The position numbers were made by a program, and so were the translations under genes. 21,716 nucleotides of DNA from NCBI GenBank assembly GCA_934643145.1, contig CAKUBM010000032.1, positions 1-21,716 of the forward strand. Reading direction: 5' to 3'. Positions 1-6,566 of the stretch are shown here, piece after piece. The notes beneath the pieces were generated by a model. It searched no databases. It saw nothing but the letters and a program-made list of their open reading frames with translations, and had not been told where the DNA came from. Every line of letters starts with the position of its first letter. Position 1 is the first letter of the stretch. Origin of the DNA: an uncultured Collinsella sp. Lineage in GTDB: Bacteria > Actinomycetota > Coriobacteriia > Coriobacteriales > Coriobacteriaceae.

Positions 1-567
1 CACAAGGCCATGGGCCCCATGGGCATCGGCGTGCTGTGGGGCAAGATGGACCTGCTCAACGCCATGCCGCCCATGCTTACCGGCGGCGAGATGATCGATT
101 CGGTCACCGAGCAGGACGCCGTCTGGGCGCCCGTCCCCGAGAAGTTCGAGGCCGGCACGCAGGACGCCGCCGGCATCTTCGCCACGGGCGCCGCACTCGA
201 TTACCTGGTCAACACGGTGGGTTACGAGAACATCCAGGCACGCGAGCAGGCACTCGTCCATTATCTGATGGGCGAGCTCATGCAGCTCGACTTTGTCCAG
301 ATCATCGGCTCGATCTACTGGGACAACCACCACGGCGTCGTGAGCTTTAACGTCAAGGGCATCCACCCGCACGACGTCGCGAGCATCATGGACATGGACG
401 GCGTCTGCATCCGCGCCGGTCACCACTGCGCGCAGCCGCTGCTCACCTGGCTGGGCGTCGAGAACCTTGCCTGCTGCCGCGCCAGCGTAGCCTTCTACAA
501 CGACAAGGCCGACATCGACAAGTTCATCGCCGGCCTGCATCACGTTTGGAGCACGTTCAATGGGTAA
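1..567 (+). CDS. sufS: Cysteine desulfurase SufS, C-terminal part (5' end outside window)
   Basis: PLP-dependent enzyme that removes sulfur from L-cysteine as a persulfide for Fe-S cluster assembly in the cytosol. The reading frame is open from base 1 and starts with His-Lys; that Lys (bases 4-6) fits the PLP-binding lysine of the class V aminotransferase fold. The motif RAGHHCAQP carries the persulfide-forming Cys (codon 427-429), typical of group II (SufS) desulfurases. The rest of the small C-terminal domain is present to a TAA stop. Roughly the N-terminal half of the enzyme lies upstream of the window. The stop overlaps the start of the next gene by 8 nt, so the two are translationally coupled. 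This fits the known sufS-sufU pairing, where SufU accepts sulfur from SufS. Confidence 0.95.
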   Translation, partial: HKAMGPMGIGVLWGKMDLLNAMPPMLTGGEMIDSVTEQDAVWAPVPEKFEAGTQDAAGIFATGAALDYLVNTVGYENIQAREQALVHYLMGELMQLDFVQIIGSIYWDNHHGVVSFNVKGIHPHDVASIMDMDGVCIRAGHHCAQPLLTWLGVENLACCRASVAFYNDKADIDKFIAGLHHVWSTFNG

Positions 568-994
568 TCTGTACACCTCCACCACATTTATGGAGCACAA
601 CTCGCACCCCGACTATAAGTACGAGATGGATGCTCCCACGCACGAGCACGACGGCATCAACCCCAGCTGCGGCGACGAGCTCACCTTGCAGCTACGTGTC
701 GAGAACAACGTGATCGAGGAGGCCTCCTTTACCGGCCACGGCTGCGCCATCAGCCAGGCAAGCGCCGACATCATGGCCGACCTCATCACCGGCGAGACGG
801 TCGAGGAGGCACGCCGTCTGGCCGAGCTCTTCCTTGCCATGATTCGCGGCGAGCAGCTCTCCGAGGAGGACCTGGAAGACCTGGACGAAGCCGCCCAGCT
901 CCAGGACATCTCGCACATGCCCGCCCGCGTCAAGTGCGCCGAGCTCGCCTGGCGCACCCTCGACGGCATGCTCACGGGACAAAATAATCAGTAG
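560..994 (+). CDS. sufU: SufU, Fe-S cluster assembly sulfur-transfer protein
   Basis: A 144-residue IscU-fold protein of the SufU subfamily. It carries three expected cysteines: Cys37 in NPSCGDEL (with Asp39), Cys62 in GHGCAISQAS and Cys126 in RVKCAELAW. In characterised SufU proteins these residues and the Asp bind zinc and accept persulfide from SufS. SufU usually has an insertion between the second and third cysteine compared with IscU; the acidic stretch EQLSEEDLEDLDEAAQ fits that. The ATG lies inside the last codons of sufS (8-nt overlap), so it is the downstream member of the suf operon. The 3' end is followed within 30 nt by a hairpin terminator. Identification is firm; whether it acts as scaffold or only as sulfur carrier cannot be read from sequence. 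Confidence 0.94.
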   Translation: MGNLYTSTTFMEHNSHPDYKYEMDAPTHEHDGINPSCGDELTLQLRVENNVIEEASFTGHGCAISQASADIMADLITGETVEEARRLAELFLAMIRGEQLSEEDLEDLDEAAQLQDISHMPARVKCAELAWRTLDGMLTGQNNQ

Positions 995-1022
995 TATTTG
1001 TCCCAAATCTTAAGAATTTTAT

Positions 1023-1059
1023 TGGCCGAATCGCTTGACAAGAGTGGTTCGGCCATTTT
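1023..1059. terminator. Probable bidirectional terminator between sufU and the transposase gene
   Basis: Arms TGGCCGAA (1023-1030) and TTCGGCCA (1048-1055) form an 8-bp perfect stem with a 17-nt loop. It is followed by TTTTC on the plus strand, and there is an AT-rich run (AATTTTAT) on the other side. It sits between convergent genes, 29 nt after sufU stops and immediately before the stop of the minus-strand gene. The loop is long and the T-tract short, so it may be weak. Confidence 0.55.
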
Positions 1060-1860
1060 CTATTCCGAGCCCTCAGCCTGAGCCTTTACCTGCGCATAAG
1101 CGCGCACGATACGAGAGACGGTACTCTTGCTGATTCCCGTATACCGTTCGATCTCGCGCACCGTGTAGCCGCCATCGTGCAGAGCGAAAATGATTCCGTC
1201 TCGCCGCGAGGGCGCTACGGTCTTGAGTTCGTTGAGCGGCACACCCAGGCGCTTCGCCATCTTGTCGGCAAACGCACGCCGCTCCCACTCCGTCTCATCC
1301 ATATCGTGAATCACCGGATCGGAACCATCGGGCATCGACAGAGAATAATCCAGAAACCCCTTGGCAGACTCAAAGAGCTCAAGCACACAAGAAGGATCCG
1401 AAAATCCCCTCGTCATATCGTTGCCATACGCTCGCAGATACTCGGCAAAGCTGCTCCAGGGATAACGCTCGATCAGGGCGATACCCGCCTCCTGCGGATT
1501 AGCATGAACATAGCGAATGGCAGCCATTAGATAACGGTCGGTATCGAGCGAGCGCCGGTCAAAACGGTTCTGGAACAGATGACCTGTACGCCCCGTGCGT
1601 TTATTGAACCGCCGCGCGTACGTCAAAAGCAGCCGGTGCATCGCCGCGCTCATCGCGTCCTCGTAATCTGCAAGCACCAGATGCACGTGATTGCCCATAA
1701 GGCACCAGGCGATAACCGTCACGCCCGCCTCGCGGCAGCACTCGCGCATCAGCTCCAAAAACTCCCACCGGTCTTCATCGCCCTCAAAGATGAGCTGCTT
1801 GCCCACACCGCGGGCACAGACATGGTAAAAGCCGGTAACCGTTCTCCAAACGCGCTGCAT
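1060..1860 (-). CDS. REP-associated tyrosine transposase (RAYT, Y1_Tnp / IS200-like)
   Basis: A 266-residue protein of the single-strand HUH/Y1 transposase superfamily. The N-terminal part reads GFYHVCARGVGKQLIFEGDE, then the metal-binding pair GNHVHLVL. A Tyr follows in LLTYARRFNKRTGRTGHLFQ, the expected nucleophile region, and then an RYVHANP block typical of RAYT and transposase_17 proteins. A C-terminal helix-turn-helix (GYTVREIERYTGISKSTVS) is added. I chose the ATG at 1858-1860 because GAAGGGAG lies just upstream; the frame stays open further upstream but without protein-like sequence. RAYTs are usually single, stationary genes that mobilise short palindromes rather than themselves, and no IS ends are visible around it. 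All catalytic motifs look intact. Local base use is less GC-rich than in sufU. Confidence 0.88.
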   Translation of the reverse strand: MQRVWRTVTGFYHVCARGVGKQLIFEGDEDRWEFLELMRECCREAGVTVIAWCLMGNHVHLVLADYEDAMSAAMHRLLLTYARRFNKRTGRTGHLFQNRFDRRSLDTDRYLMAAIRYVHANPQEAGIALIERYPWSSFAEYLRAYGNDMTRGFSDPSCVLELFESAKGFLDYSLSMPDGSDPVIHDMDETEWERRAFADKMAKRLGVPLNELKTVAPSRRDGIIFALHDGGYTVREIERYTGISKSTVSRIVRAYAQVKAQAEGSE

Positions 1861-2263
1861 GGCGCTCCCTTCGCCGGGATCTGATTGCCATCCAATACAG
1901 CACGATTGAAGCGTGCCATCAAAACATTCACGCAAAACAATACACTCGCGCGGCCAAAGGCAGTAAACGGGCGGCGAACGGCACCGTTGCAACAGGTCAG
2001 ACCCCGCAACGCATACAAGAGCTGACCAAAAGCTTGCCCAAGACGAACCCCCTCTACGGAAGTTCGCGACCACAGAACATATAGTTAAACCGTTTCAATT
2101 AAAACTTCCGGACTTCTCGCTACGAAAACTGAGCCGTTCGCCGAATATTCCGTGCATTTCGCGGTATTATAGGGGCTGCATGTCATGTCCCTTTCGAAGG
2201 GTCGCCCGGCAATCGCCAGCCACGACCCCCAGACGGGACGCCAACACGATAGAGAGGAGAGGC
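1861..2263. other. Intergenic region between divergent transposase and Fe-S scaffold genes
   Basis: About 400 bases with no convincing gene. It must hold the leftward promoter of the transposase gene and the rightward promoter of the scaffold operon. A -10-like TATTAT sits at 2165-2170, but I see no good -35 at 16-18 nt. The leader that would follow contains a small hairpin (CCCTTTCGAAGGG, near 2189) and GTCCC/GGGAC complementarity around 2187 and 2235. The -10 assignment is tentative. Confidence 0.35.
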
Positions 2264-2998
2264 ATGCAGTACTCACAGGAAGTGGAGAACATGTGCCCCG
2301 TTGCCAAGGGTGCATACCACGGCCCCGCACCCATCCCCGAGGAGGGCAAGTGGGTCCAGGCTAAGGAGATTTCCGACATCTCCGGTCTTACGCACGGTGT
2401 GGGTTGGTGCGCACCTCAGCAGGGCGCCTGCAAGCTCACGCTGAACGTCAAGGACGGCATCATCGAGGAGGCCCTCGTTGAGACCATCGGCTGCTCGGGC
2501 ATGACCCACTCTGCCGCCATGGCTTCCGAGATCCTTCCCGGTAAGACCATCCTCGAGGCCCTCAACACCGACCTTGTCTGCGACGCCATCAACGTTGCTA
2601 TGCGCGAGATCTTCCTGCAGATCGTTTACGGCCGCAGCCAGACCGCGTTCTCCGAGGGCGGCCTGCCCGTGGGCGCCTCCCTCGACGACCTCGGCAAGGG
2701 CCTTCGCTCTCAGGTCGGCACCATGTTCGGCACCAAGGCCAAGGGTGCTCGTTACCTCGAGCTCGCCCAGGGCTACGTCACCCGCATGGCTCTCAACGAC
2801 AAGAACGAGATCATCGCGTTCGAGTTCCTGAACCTCGGCAAGTTCACCGACGCCGTCAAGGCCGGCAAGACCCCCGAGGAGGCCATCGCTGGCGCCATGG
2901 GCCACTATGGTCAGTGGGAGAACGCTGCCAAGTACATCGACCCGCGCACCGACGAGGAGACTCACTCCGTCGCCAGCGTGTTCCCGGTTCACGAGTAG
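2264..2998 (+). CDS. NifU-like Fe-S scaffold-type protein, partner of GGGtGRT protein
   Basis: A 244-residue protein whose first ~140 residues resemble the NifU/IscU N-terminal fold: GACKLTLNVKDGIIEEALVE followed by TIGCSGMTHSAAMASE. Cysteines are at 11, 49, 56 and 77, so cluster or metal binding is plausible. The C-terminal ~100 residues (YLELAQGYVTRMALNDKNEI onward) are not part of IscU. In other anaerobes this type is named iron-sulfur cluster assembly scaffold protein and is found next to GGGtGRT proteins; their joint role is not established to my knowledge. The start at 2264 is preceded by AGAGAGGAGAGG; an in-frame upstream start at 2180 gives only low-quality sequence. An 18-nt gap with AGGGAGGG leads to the next gene, so the two form an operon. 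Codon use looks like that of a highly expressed gene. Confidence 0.8.
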   Translation: MQYSQEVENMCPVAKGAYHGPAPIPEEGKWVQAKEISDISGLTHGVGWCAPQQGACKLTLNVKDGIIEEALVETIGCSGMTHSAAMASEILPGKTILEALNTDLVCDAINVAMREIFLQIVYGRSQTAFSEGGLPVGASLDDLGKGLRSQVGTMFGTKAKGARYLELAQGYVTRMALNDKNEIIAFEFLNLGKFTDAVKAGKTPEEAIAGAMGHYGQWENAAKYIDPRTDEETHSVASVFPVHE

Positions 2999-3016
2999 AA
3001 AGGGAGGGAAATAACT

Positions 3017-4021
3017 ATGACTGTTACGTTCGAAGGTTACGAGCGCCGCGCTGACAAGATCAACAAGTGCCTCGCCGACAACGGCATCGCCTCCCTCGAG
3101 GAAGCTCTGCAGATCTGCACCGACAAGGGCTTCAACCCGCGTGAGATCGTCAACAACACCCAGTCCATCGCCTTCCAGAACGCCGAGTGGGCCTACACCC
3201 TCGGCTGCGCTCTCGCTGTCAAGCGTGGCGCCAAGACCGCTTCTGAGGCTGCCGCCATCATCGGCGAGGGCATCCAGGCCTTCACCGTTCCCGGCTCCGT
3301 CGCCGAGGACCGCAAGGTCGGTCTGGGCCACGGCAACCTGGGCGCTATGCTGCTCTCCGACGACACCGAGTGCTTCGCCTTCCTGGCCGGCCACGAGTCC
3401 TTCGCTGCCGCTGAGGGCGCTATCGGCCTGGCTCTGAACGCCAACAAGGCTCGTAAGAAGCCGCTGCGCGTTATCCTTAACGGTCTGGGCAAGGACGCTG
3501 CTCAGATCATCGCCCGCATCAACGGCTTCACCTACGTGAAGACCCAGTTCGACTACTACACGGGCGAGCTCAAGGTCGTCGAGACCATCCCCTACTCCGA
3601 TGGTCCCCGCGCTGCCGTTAACTGCTACGGCTCCGACGACGTCCGCGAGGGCGTTGCCATCATGTGGCACGAGAACGTCGACATCTCGATCACCGGTAAC
3701 TCCACCAACCCCACGCGCTTCCAGCACCCCGTCGCTGGCACCTACAAGAAGGAGCGCATCGAGGCTGGCAAGAAGTACTTCTCCGTCGCTTCTGGTGGCG
3801 GCACTGGCCGTACCCTGCACCCGGACAACATGGGCGCCGGCCCTGCCTCTTACGGCATGACCGACACCATGGGCCGTATGCACTCCGACGCCCAGTTCGC
3901 CGGTTCTTCCTCCGTGCCTGCGCACGTCGACATGATGGGTCTCATCGGCATGGGCAACAACCCCATGGTCGGTGCCACCGTCGCCTGCGCTGTCGCTGTC
4001 GAGGAGGCCCTCAAGGCCTAA
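3017..4021 (+). CDS. GGGtGRT family protein
   Basis: A 334-residue protein carrying the family-defining glycine-rich motif GGGTGRT at residues 260-266, within VASGGGTGRTLHPDNMGAG. It belongs to the conserved GGGtGRT family (Pfam PF14057, from memory), whose biochemical function is not known to me. Other visible landmarks are VGLGHGNLGAMLLSDDTECF and a C-terminal SSVPAHVDMMGLIGMGNNPM. There is no signal peptide or membrane segment, so it is presumably cytosolic. The glycine-rich segment could hold a nucleotide or cofactor phosphate, but this is inference. It is the second gene of a two-gene operon with the NifU-like protein, has a strong AGGGAGGG ribosome binding site, and is followed by a strong terminator at 4057-4090. 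Its codon bias resembles that of its partner and suggests abundant expression. Confidence 0.9.
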   Translation: MTVTFEGYERRADKINKCLADNGIASLEEALQICTDKGFNPREIVNNTQSIAFQNAEWAYTLGCALAVKRGAKTASEAAAIIGEGIQAFTVPGSVAEDRKVGLGHGNLGAMLLSDDTECFAFLAGHESFAAAEGAIGLALNANKARKKPLRVILNGLGKDAAQIIARINGFTYVKTQFDYYTGELKVVETIPYSDGPRAAVNCYGSDDVREGVAIMWHENVDISITGNSTNPTRFQHPVAGTYKKERIEAGKKYFSVASGGGTGRTLHPDNMGAGPASYGMTDTMGRMHSDAQFAGSSSVPAHVDMMGLIGMGNNPMVGATVACAVAVEEALKA

Positions 4022-4056
4022 TCGCACCCGCGCGATGCTCACATACTTGAGCCTTG

Positions 4057-4090
4057 GAGCCGCTATCCACCCGGATAGCGGCTCTTTTTT
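4057..4090 (+). terminator. Intrinsic terminator after the GGGtGRT gene
   Basis: Perfect 12-bp stem GAGCCGCTATCC / GGATAGCGGCTC with a 4-nt loop (ACCC) followed by six Ts. It ends the NifU-like/GGGtGRT operon 36 nt after the stop. Confidence 0.93.
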
Positions 4091-4120
4091 ATTCCCGAGG
4101 GCAGCTAACGCCGATATATC

Positions 4121-4187
4121 AGTTGCGGTGAAATACGGACTGATTAGCCCCTATACGAGCCAAAACAGTCCGTATTCCACCGCAACT
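4121..4187. repeat. 67-bp intergenic palindrome (22-bp arms, 23-nt loop)
   Basis: Arms at 4121-4142 (begins AGTTGCGGTG) and 4166-4187 (ends CACCGCAACT) are complementary over 22 bp with one mismatch. No T-tract follows, and a true terminator already lies 30 nt upstream, so it is not needed for termination. The layout (long arms, 23-25 nt loop, intergenic) resembles the 17.7-kb palindromes, though the sequence differs. It could be a REP-like element, an operator for the flavoprotein gene downstream, or a small hairpin RNA. Confidence 0.75.
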
Positions 4188-4323
4188 CAATGAGGGATGG
4201 AGTGGAGCGTCCAAGTGTCCGCGACGTCCACCTGCGATATCGGCCCTTTACCGATTAACGGAATCTTTTCGGTGCCTTTGGCGAGCGCCCGTGCGACAAT
4301 GCGCCGGACGAGAAAGGAATCCG

Positions 4324-5850
4324 ATGGAATCGACTGATGTACTGGTAATTGGATCTGGCATTGCGGGCCTCTGCGCCGCCATCGAGGCGGCACGCGCGGG
4401 TGCGACCGTCACCGTGGCGAGCGCCGGCAAGACCATGAGCGGATCGAGCTTCTTCCCGGGTACCTGGGGCCTCGGCCTTATCGGACCCGTCGACGAAGAT
4501 GACGAACAAGACCTCATCTACACCATCCAGGCCGTCGGCGGCGGCGTTGCCGACCCCGAGCTCGTCCAGACGTTTGTCCACGGCATTCCCCAGGCGATTC
4601 AATGGCTCGAGCAAGACTTGGGCGTTGAACTCCAACGTCCGCAAAGTGCCGAGAGTGCCCAGCAAAAGCAATTTATCCCCTGTTTTGACCATAAGACGCG
4701 TATGTGGCGCGGCCTCACCCGCAAGTCCCTTGAAGACGCATGTACGGCCCAGATCGAGTCGCTCGGCATTCGTCTGCTCCCCCGTCATGAGCTTATCGAC
4801 CTTGTTGAGGGTACAAGCGGCAGAATAACTGGCGCCGCACTCTATGACCGCGCCGAGGAGCGTCTCGAGTCCATTGCGGCCAAGGCAACGATCATTGCCG
4901 CCGGCGGCACGGGTGGACTGTTCGAGCGCAGTCTCACTTCGGCAGACGTGCTCAGCTCCTCGCAGGCCATCGCCTTGGCGCACGGCGCCTCCCTTACTAA
5001 TATAGAGTTCATGCAGATGATGCCCGGCTTCATCGAGCCCAAGCGCAACCTGGTCTTCAACGAGAAAACCTGGCGCTACGTCAAGTTCGACCAGCCGGTC
5101 GATATCGCCGACGATAAGCTCGACGATCTGCTCGAGCAACGCTCCGGATATGGTCCTTTCACCTCGCGCTTGGCCTCCCGCGCCATCGACCTCGTCATCG
5201 ATCAGGCAGGTGCCGAAGGCTTGGCGCTCCACTACGACTTCCCCCGCGAGGACATCCCCGAGTTTGTGCAGACCTTTGCCACCTGGCTACAAGACGAGCA
5301 CGGCATCGCGCCGACCGACGAGATGCGCGTGGCGATGTATGCCCACGCCGCCAACGGCGGTATCAAAATCGACAAGACCGCGTACACGGGCGTTGAGGGC
5401 CTCTACGCCTGCGGTGAGGCAACAGGCGGCATGCACGGCGCCGACCGCATCGGCGGCTTGTCGAGTGCCAATGGCATCGTATTCGGTCGCATCGCAGGCG
5501 CATCGGCAGCCCAGGCAGCACAGAATGCACCTGAGGTGGCCCCGAAGGCCGATATCGCCCTCCCCCAGTACGGCATTGCCACAACAGATGCCGAACGTCT
5601 GATACGCAGCCTTAAGCACACGATGAGTACCTATTGCATGATCAACAGGACCGAAGCAGGTCTATCCAAGGCTCTGCAACAGCTTGAAAGCCTGCAAGAC
5701 GAGGCAACGGCGCTGAGCAAGCCACACGCCAATGACAGCGAAATCGCAGCCCTCGCCCGCCTGCAATCGCAGATTCAACTAGCGCAGGAAATGGTCAAAG
5801 CCATGCGCAAGCGAACCGAAAGCCTCGGATCGCACTATCGAGCGGACTAA
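4324..5850 (+). CDS. FAD-dependent oxidoreductase, fumarate reductase / L-aspartate oxidase superfamily
   Basis: A 508-residue flavoprotein. The N-terminal dinucleotide-binding motif VLVIGSGIAGLCAAIEAARA (residues ~6-25) is followed by a conserved ATIIAAGGTGGLFERS segment. The C-terminal FAD-contact block GEATGGMHGADRIGGLSSAN begins near residue 364, as in NadB and fumarate reductase flavoproteins. The last ~80 residues form a helical tail, as in the C-terminal domain of that superfamily. There is no twin-arginine or secretion signal and no heme domain, so it is likely cytosolic and needs a separate electron partner. The substrate is not clear: L-aspartate, fumarate-like acids and enoates are all possible, and no nadA/nadC or sdh genes are adjacent. 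The start ATG follows AGAAAGGAATCCG. It stands alone, with its own promoter region after the palindrome at 4121. Confidence 0.8.
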   Translation: MESTDVLVIGSGIAGLCAAIEAARAGATVTVASAGKTMSGSSFFPGTWGLGLIGPVDEDDEQDLIYTIQAVGGGVADPELVQTFVHGIPQAIQWLEQDLGVELQRPQSAESAQQKQFIPCFDHKTRMWRGLTRKSLEDACTAQIESLGIRLLPRHELIDLVEGTSGRITGAALYDRAEERLESIAAKATIIAAGGTGGLFERSLTSADVLSSSQAIALAHGASLTNIEFMQMMPGFIEPKRNLVFNEKTWRYVKFDQPVDIADDKLDDLLEQRSGYGPFTSRLASRAIDLVIDQAGAEGLALHYDFPREDIPEFVQTFATWLQDEHGIAPTDEMRVAMYAHAANGGIKIDKTAYTGVEGLYACGEATGGMHGADRIGGLSSANGIVFGRIAGASAAQAAQNAPEVAPKADIALPQYGIATTDAERLIRSLKHTMSTYCMINRTEAGLSKALQQLESLQDEATALSKPHANDSEIAALARLQSQIQLAQEMVKAMRKRTESLGSHYRAD

Positions 5851-5897
5851 TTCGATTCTCTCTTAGAGTTTGATCACAATTTCTCAACATGCATCGA

Positions 5898-5967
5898 GCT
5901 CCGTAAGCATGATTCCCCCAAGGAGAACACGCTTACGGGGCTTTAGCCGTGTTTTCCCTAAGGGAAT
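5898..5967 (+). repeat. Two overlapping, mutually exclusive hairpins after the flavoprotein gene
   Basis: Hairpin A pairs GCTCCGTAAGC (5898-5908) with GCTTACGGGGC (5931-5941), 11 bp with one G-T. Hairpin B pairs GGAGAACACG (5922-5931) with CGTGTTTTCC (5948-5957), extended by ATTCCC (5912-5917) with GGGAAT (5962-5967). The A 3' arm sits in the loop of B, so only one can form. It may end the flavoprotein transcript or be an attenuator-like or repeat-derived structure. Confidence 0.5.
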
Positions 5968-5990
5968 AACGGTGCAGATAGCTCAGCTCC

Positions 5991-6087
5991 GCGCCCTTAC
6001 GGGTTCGACCCCATGTACTGTTAACAAAAAAAGACGGCCAACTTTCGCTGACCGTCTTAACATACTTTGGTGGGCCGTCAGGGGGTC
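5991..6087. repeat. 97-bp direct repeat, copy A: tRNA-Lys 3' end remnant plus its terminator
   Basis: Matches 6169-6265 with about two differences over 97 bp. Read on the minus strand it starts with the last ~22 nt of tRNA-Lys including CCA (6068-6087), then the tRNA terminator hairpin (6026-6057). The rest of the tRNA is missing: homology breaks off at 6087, where unrelated GC-rich sequence begins. It is a non-functional tRNA fragment. Confidence 0.85.
6026..6057 (-). terminator. Duplicated copy of the tRNA-Lys terminator
   Basis: On the minus strand AGACGGTCA pairs with TGGCCGTCT (9 bp with one G-U), followed by a run of seven Ts. It is the copy-A version of the terminator at 6204-6235 and could act as a second stop for the tRNA transcript. 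Confidence 0.75.
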
Positions 6088-6168
6088 AGCCTGCTGCGCA
6101 GGCGGCCGCTGCGGCGCTTCGCGCCTTGCGCGCTGCGCTGGCAAATGCTCGCGCATTTCCTCAGCAAC

Positions 6169-6265
6169 GCGCCCTTACGGGTTCGACCCCATGTACTGTT
6201 AACAAAAAAAGACGGCCAACTTTCGTTGACCGTCTAAACATACTTTGGTGGGCCGTCAGGGGGTC
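6169..6265. repeat. 97-bp direct repeat, copy B: intact tRNA-Lys 3' end plus terminator
   Basis: Reference copy of the duplication at 5991-6087, joined here to the complete tRNA-Lys gene. The copies start 178 bases apart. The 81 bases between them (6088-6168) are GC-rich with small hairpins such as GCCTGCTGCGCAGGC and no gene. Confidence 0.85.
6204..6235 (-). terminator. Terminator of the tRNA His-Lys-Lys operon
   Basis: Minus-strand stem AGACGGTCA / TGGCCGTCT with a short loop and seven Ts, starting about 10 nt after the 3' end of the last tRNA-Lys. Confidence 0.88.
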
Positions 6266-6321
6266 GAACCCTGGACCTTGGGATTAAGAGTCCCCTGCTC
6301 TACCAACTGAGCTAACGACCC
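6246..6321 (-). tRNA. tRNA-Lys (anticodon CTT), distal copy
   Basis: The 76-nt cloverleaf starts GGGTCGTTAGCTCAGTTGG and ends ACGGCCCACCA with encoded CCA. The anticodon loop is CTCTTAA, giving CTT for AAG codons. The T arm is CAGGG-TTCGACC-CCCTG. The acceptor stem pairs fully with one G-U. The outermost anticodon-stem pair (27-43) is G-A, a mismatch shared with the other copy. It is the last gene of a minus-strand tRNA operon. Confidence 0.97.
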
Positions 6322-6325
6322 AAAG

Positions 6326-6351
6326 CTAAAGTCCGTTGTGGCGGACTTTAG
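6326..6351. other. Perfect hairpin between the tandem tRNA-Lys genes
   Basis: CTAAAGTCCG (6326-6335) and CGGACTTTAG (6342-6351) form a 10-bp perfect stem with a 6-nt loop, in a 43-nt spacer. No T-run follows on either strand, so it is probably a processing or insulating structure in the precursor rather than a terminator. Confidence 0.6.
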
Positions 6352-6364
6352 AGGAGATATCGTG

Positions 6365-6440
6365 TGGTGGGCCGTCAGGGGGTCGAACCCTGGACCTTGG
6401 GATTAAGAGTCCCCTGCTCTACCAACTGAGCTAACGACCC
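6365..6440 (-). tRNA. tRNA-Lys (anticodon CTT), proximal copy
   Basis: Identical over all 76 nt to the copy at 6246-6321, including CCA and the G27-A43 mismatch. It lies 22 nt downstream of tRNA-His in transcription order. Tandem identical genes suggest recent duplication or gene conversion. Confidence 0.97.
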
Positions 6441-6462
6441 GATATCAACACAAAGCAAGAAC

Positions 6463-6540
6463 TGGGGTGGGTAAAGGGACTCGAACCCTCGACCTACGGG
6501 ACCACAACCCGTCGCTCTAGCCAACTGAGCTACACCCACC
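6463..6540 (-). tRNA. tRNA-His (anticodon GTG)
   Basis: The 78-nt cloverleaf begins GGTGGGTGTAGCTCAG and ends TACCCACCCCA with encoded CCA. The anticodon loop is TTGTGGT. The extra 5' G opposite discriminator C is the G-1 identity element of tRNA-His. It is the first gene of the minus-strand tRNA operon. Confidence 0.97.
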
Positions 6541-6566
6541 GTGTCCTGTGCGCTTCGCGCTCGACT

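Noticed and set aside
2273..4042. Long minus-strand open frame (589 codons) antisense to the scaffold/GGGtGRT operon
   Set aside because: It is an effect of GC-biased codons on the opposite strand. The plus-strand proteins have clear family motifs, ribosome sites and a terminator; the antisense product is a Val/Gly/Leu-rich string without motifs.
6068..6087. Third tRNA-Lys gene
   Set aside because: Only the 3' ~22 nt are present; the D and anticodon arms are missing.
5870..6202. Plus-strand 110-codon frame after the flavoprotein gene
   Set aside because: It crosses the hairpins and the tRNA-fragment duplication; composition is random and no ribosome site is present.
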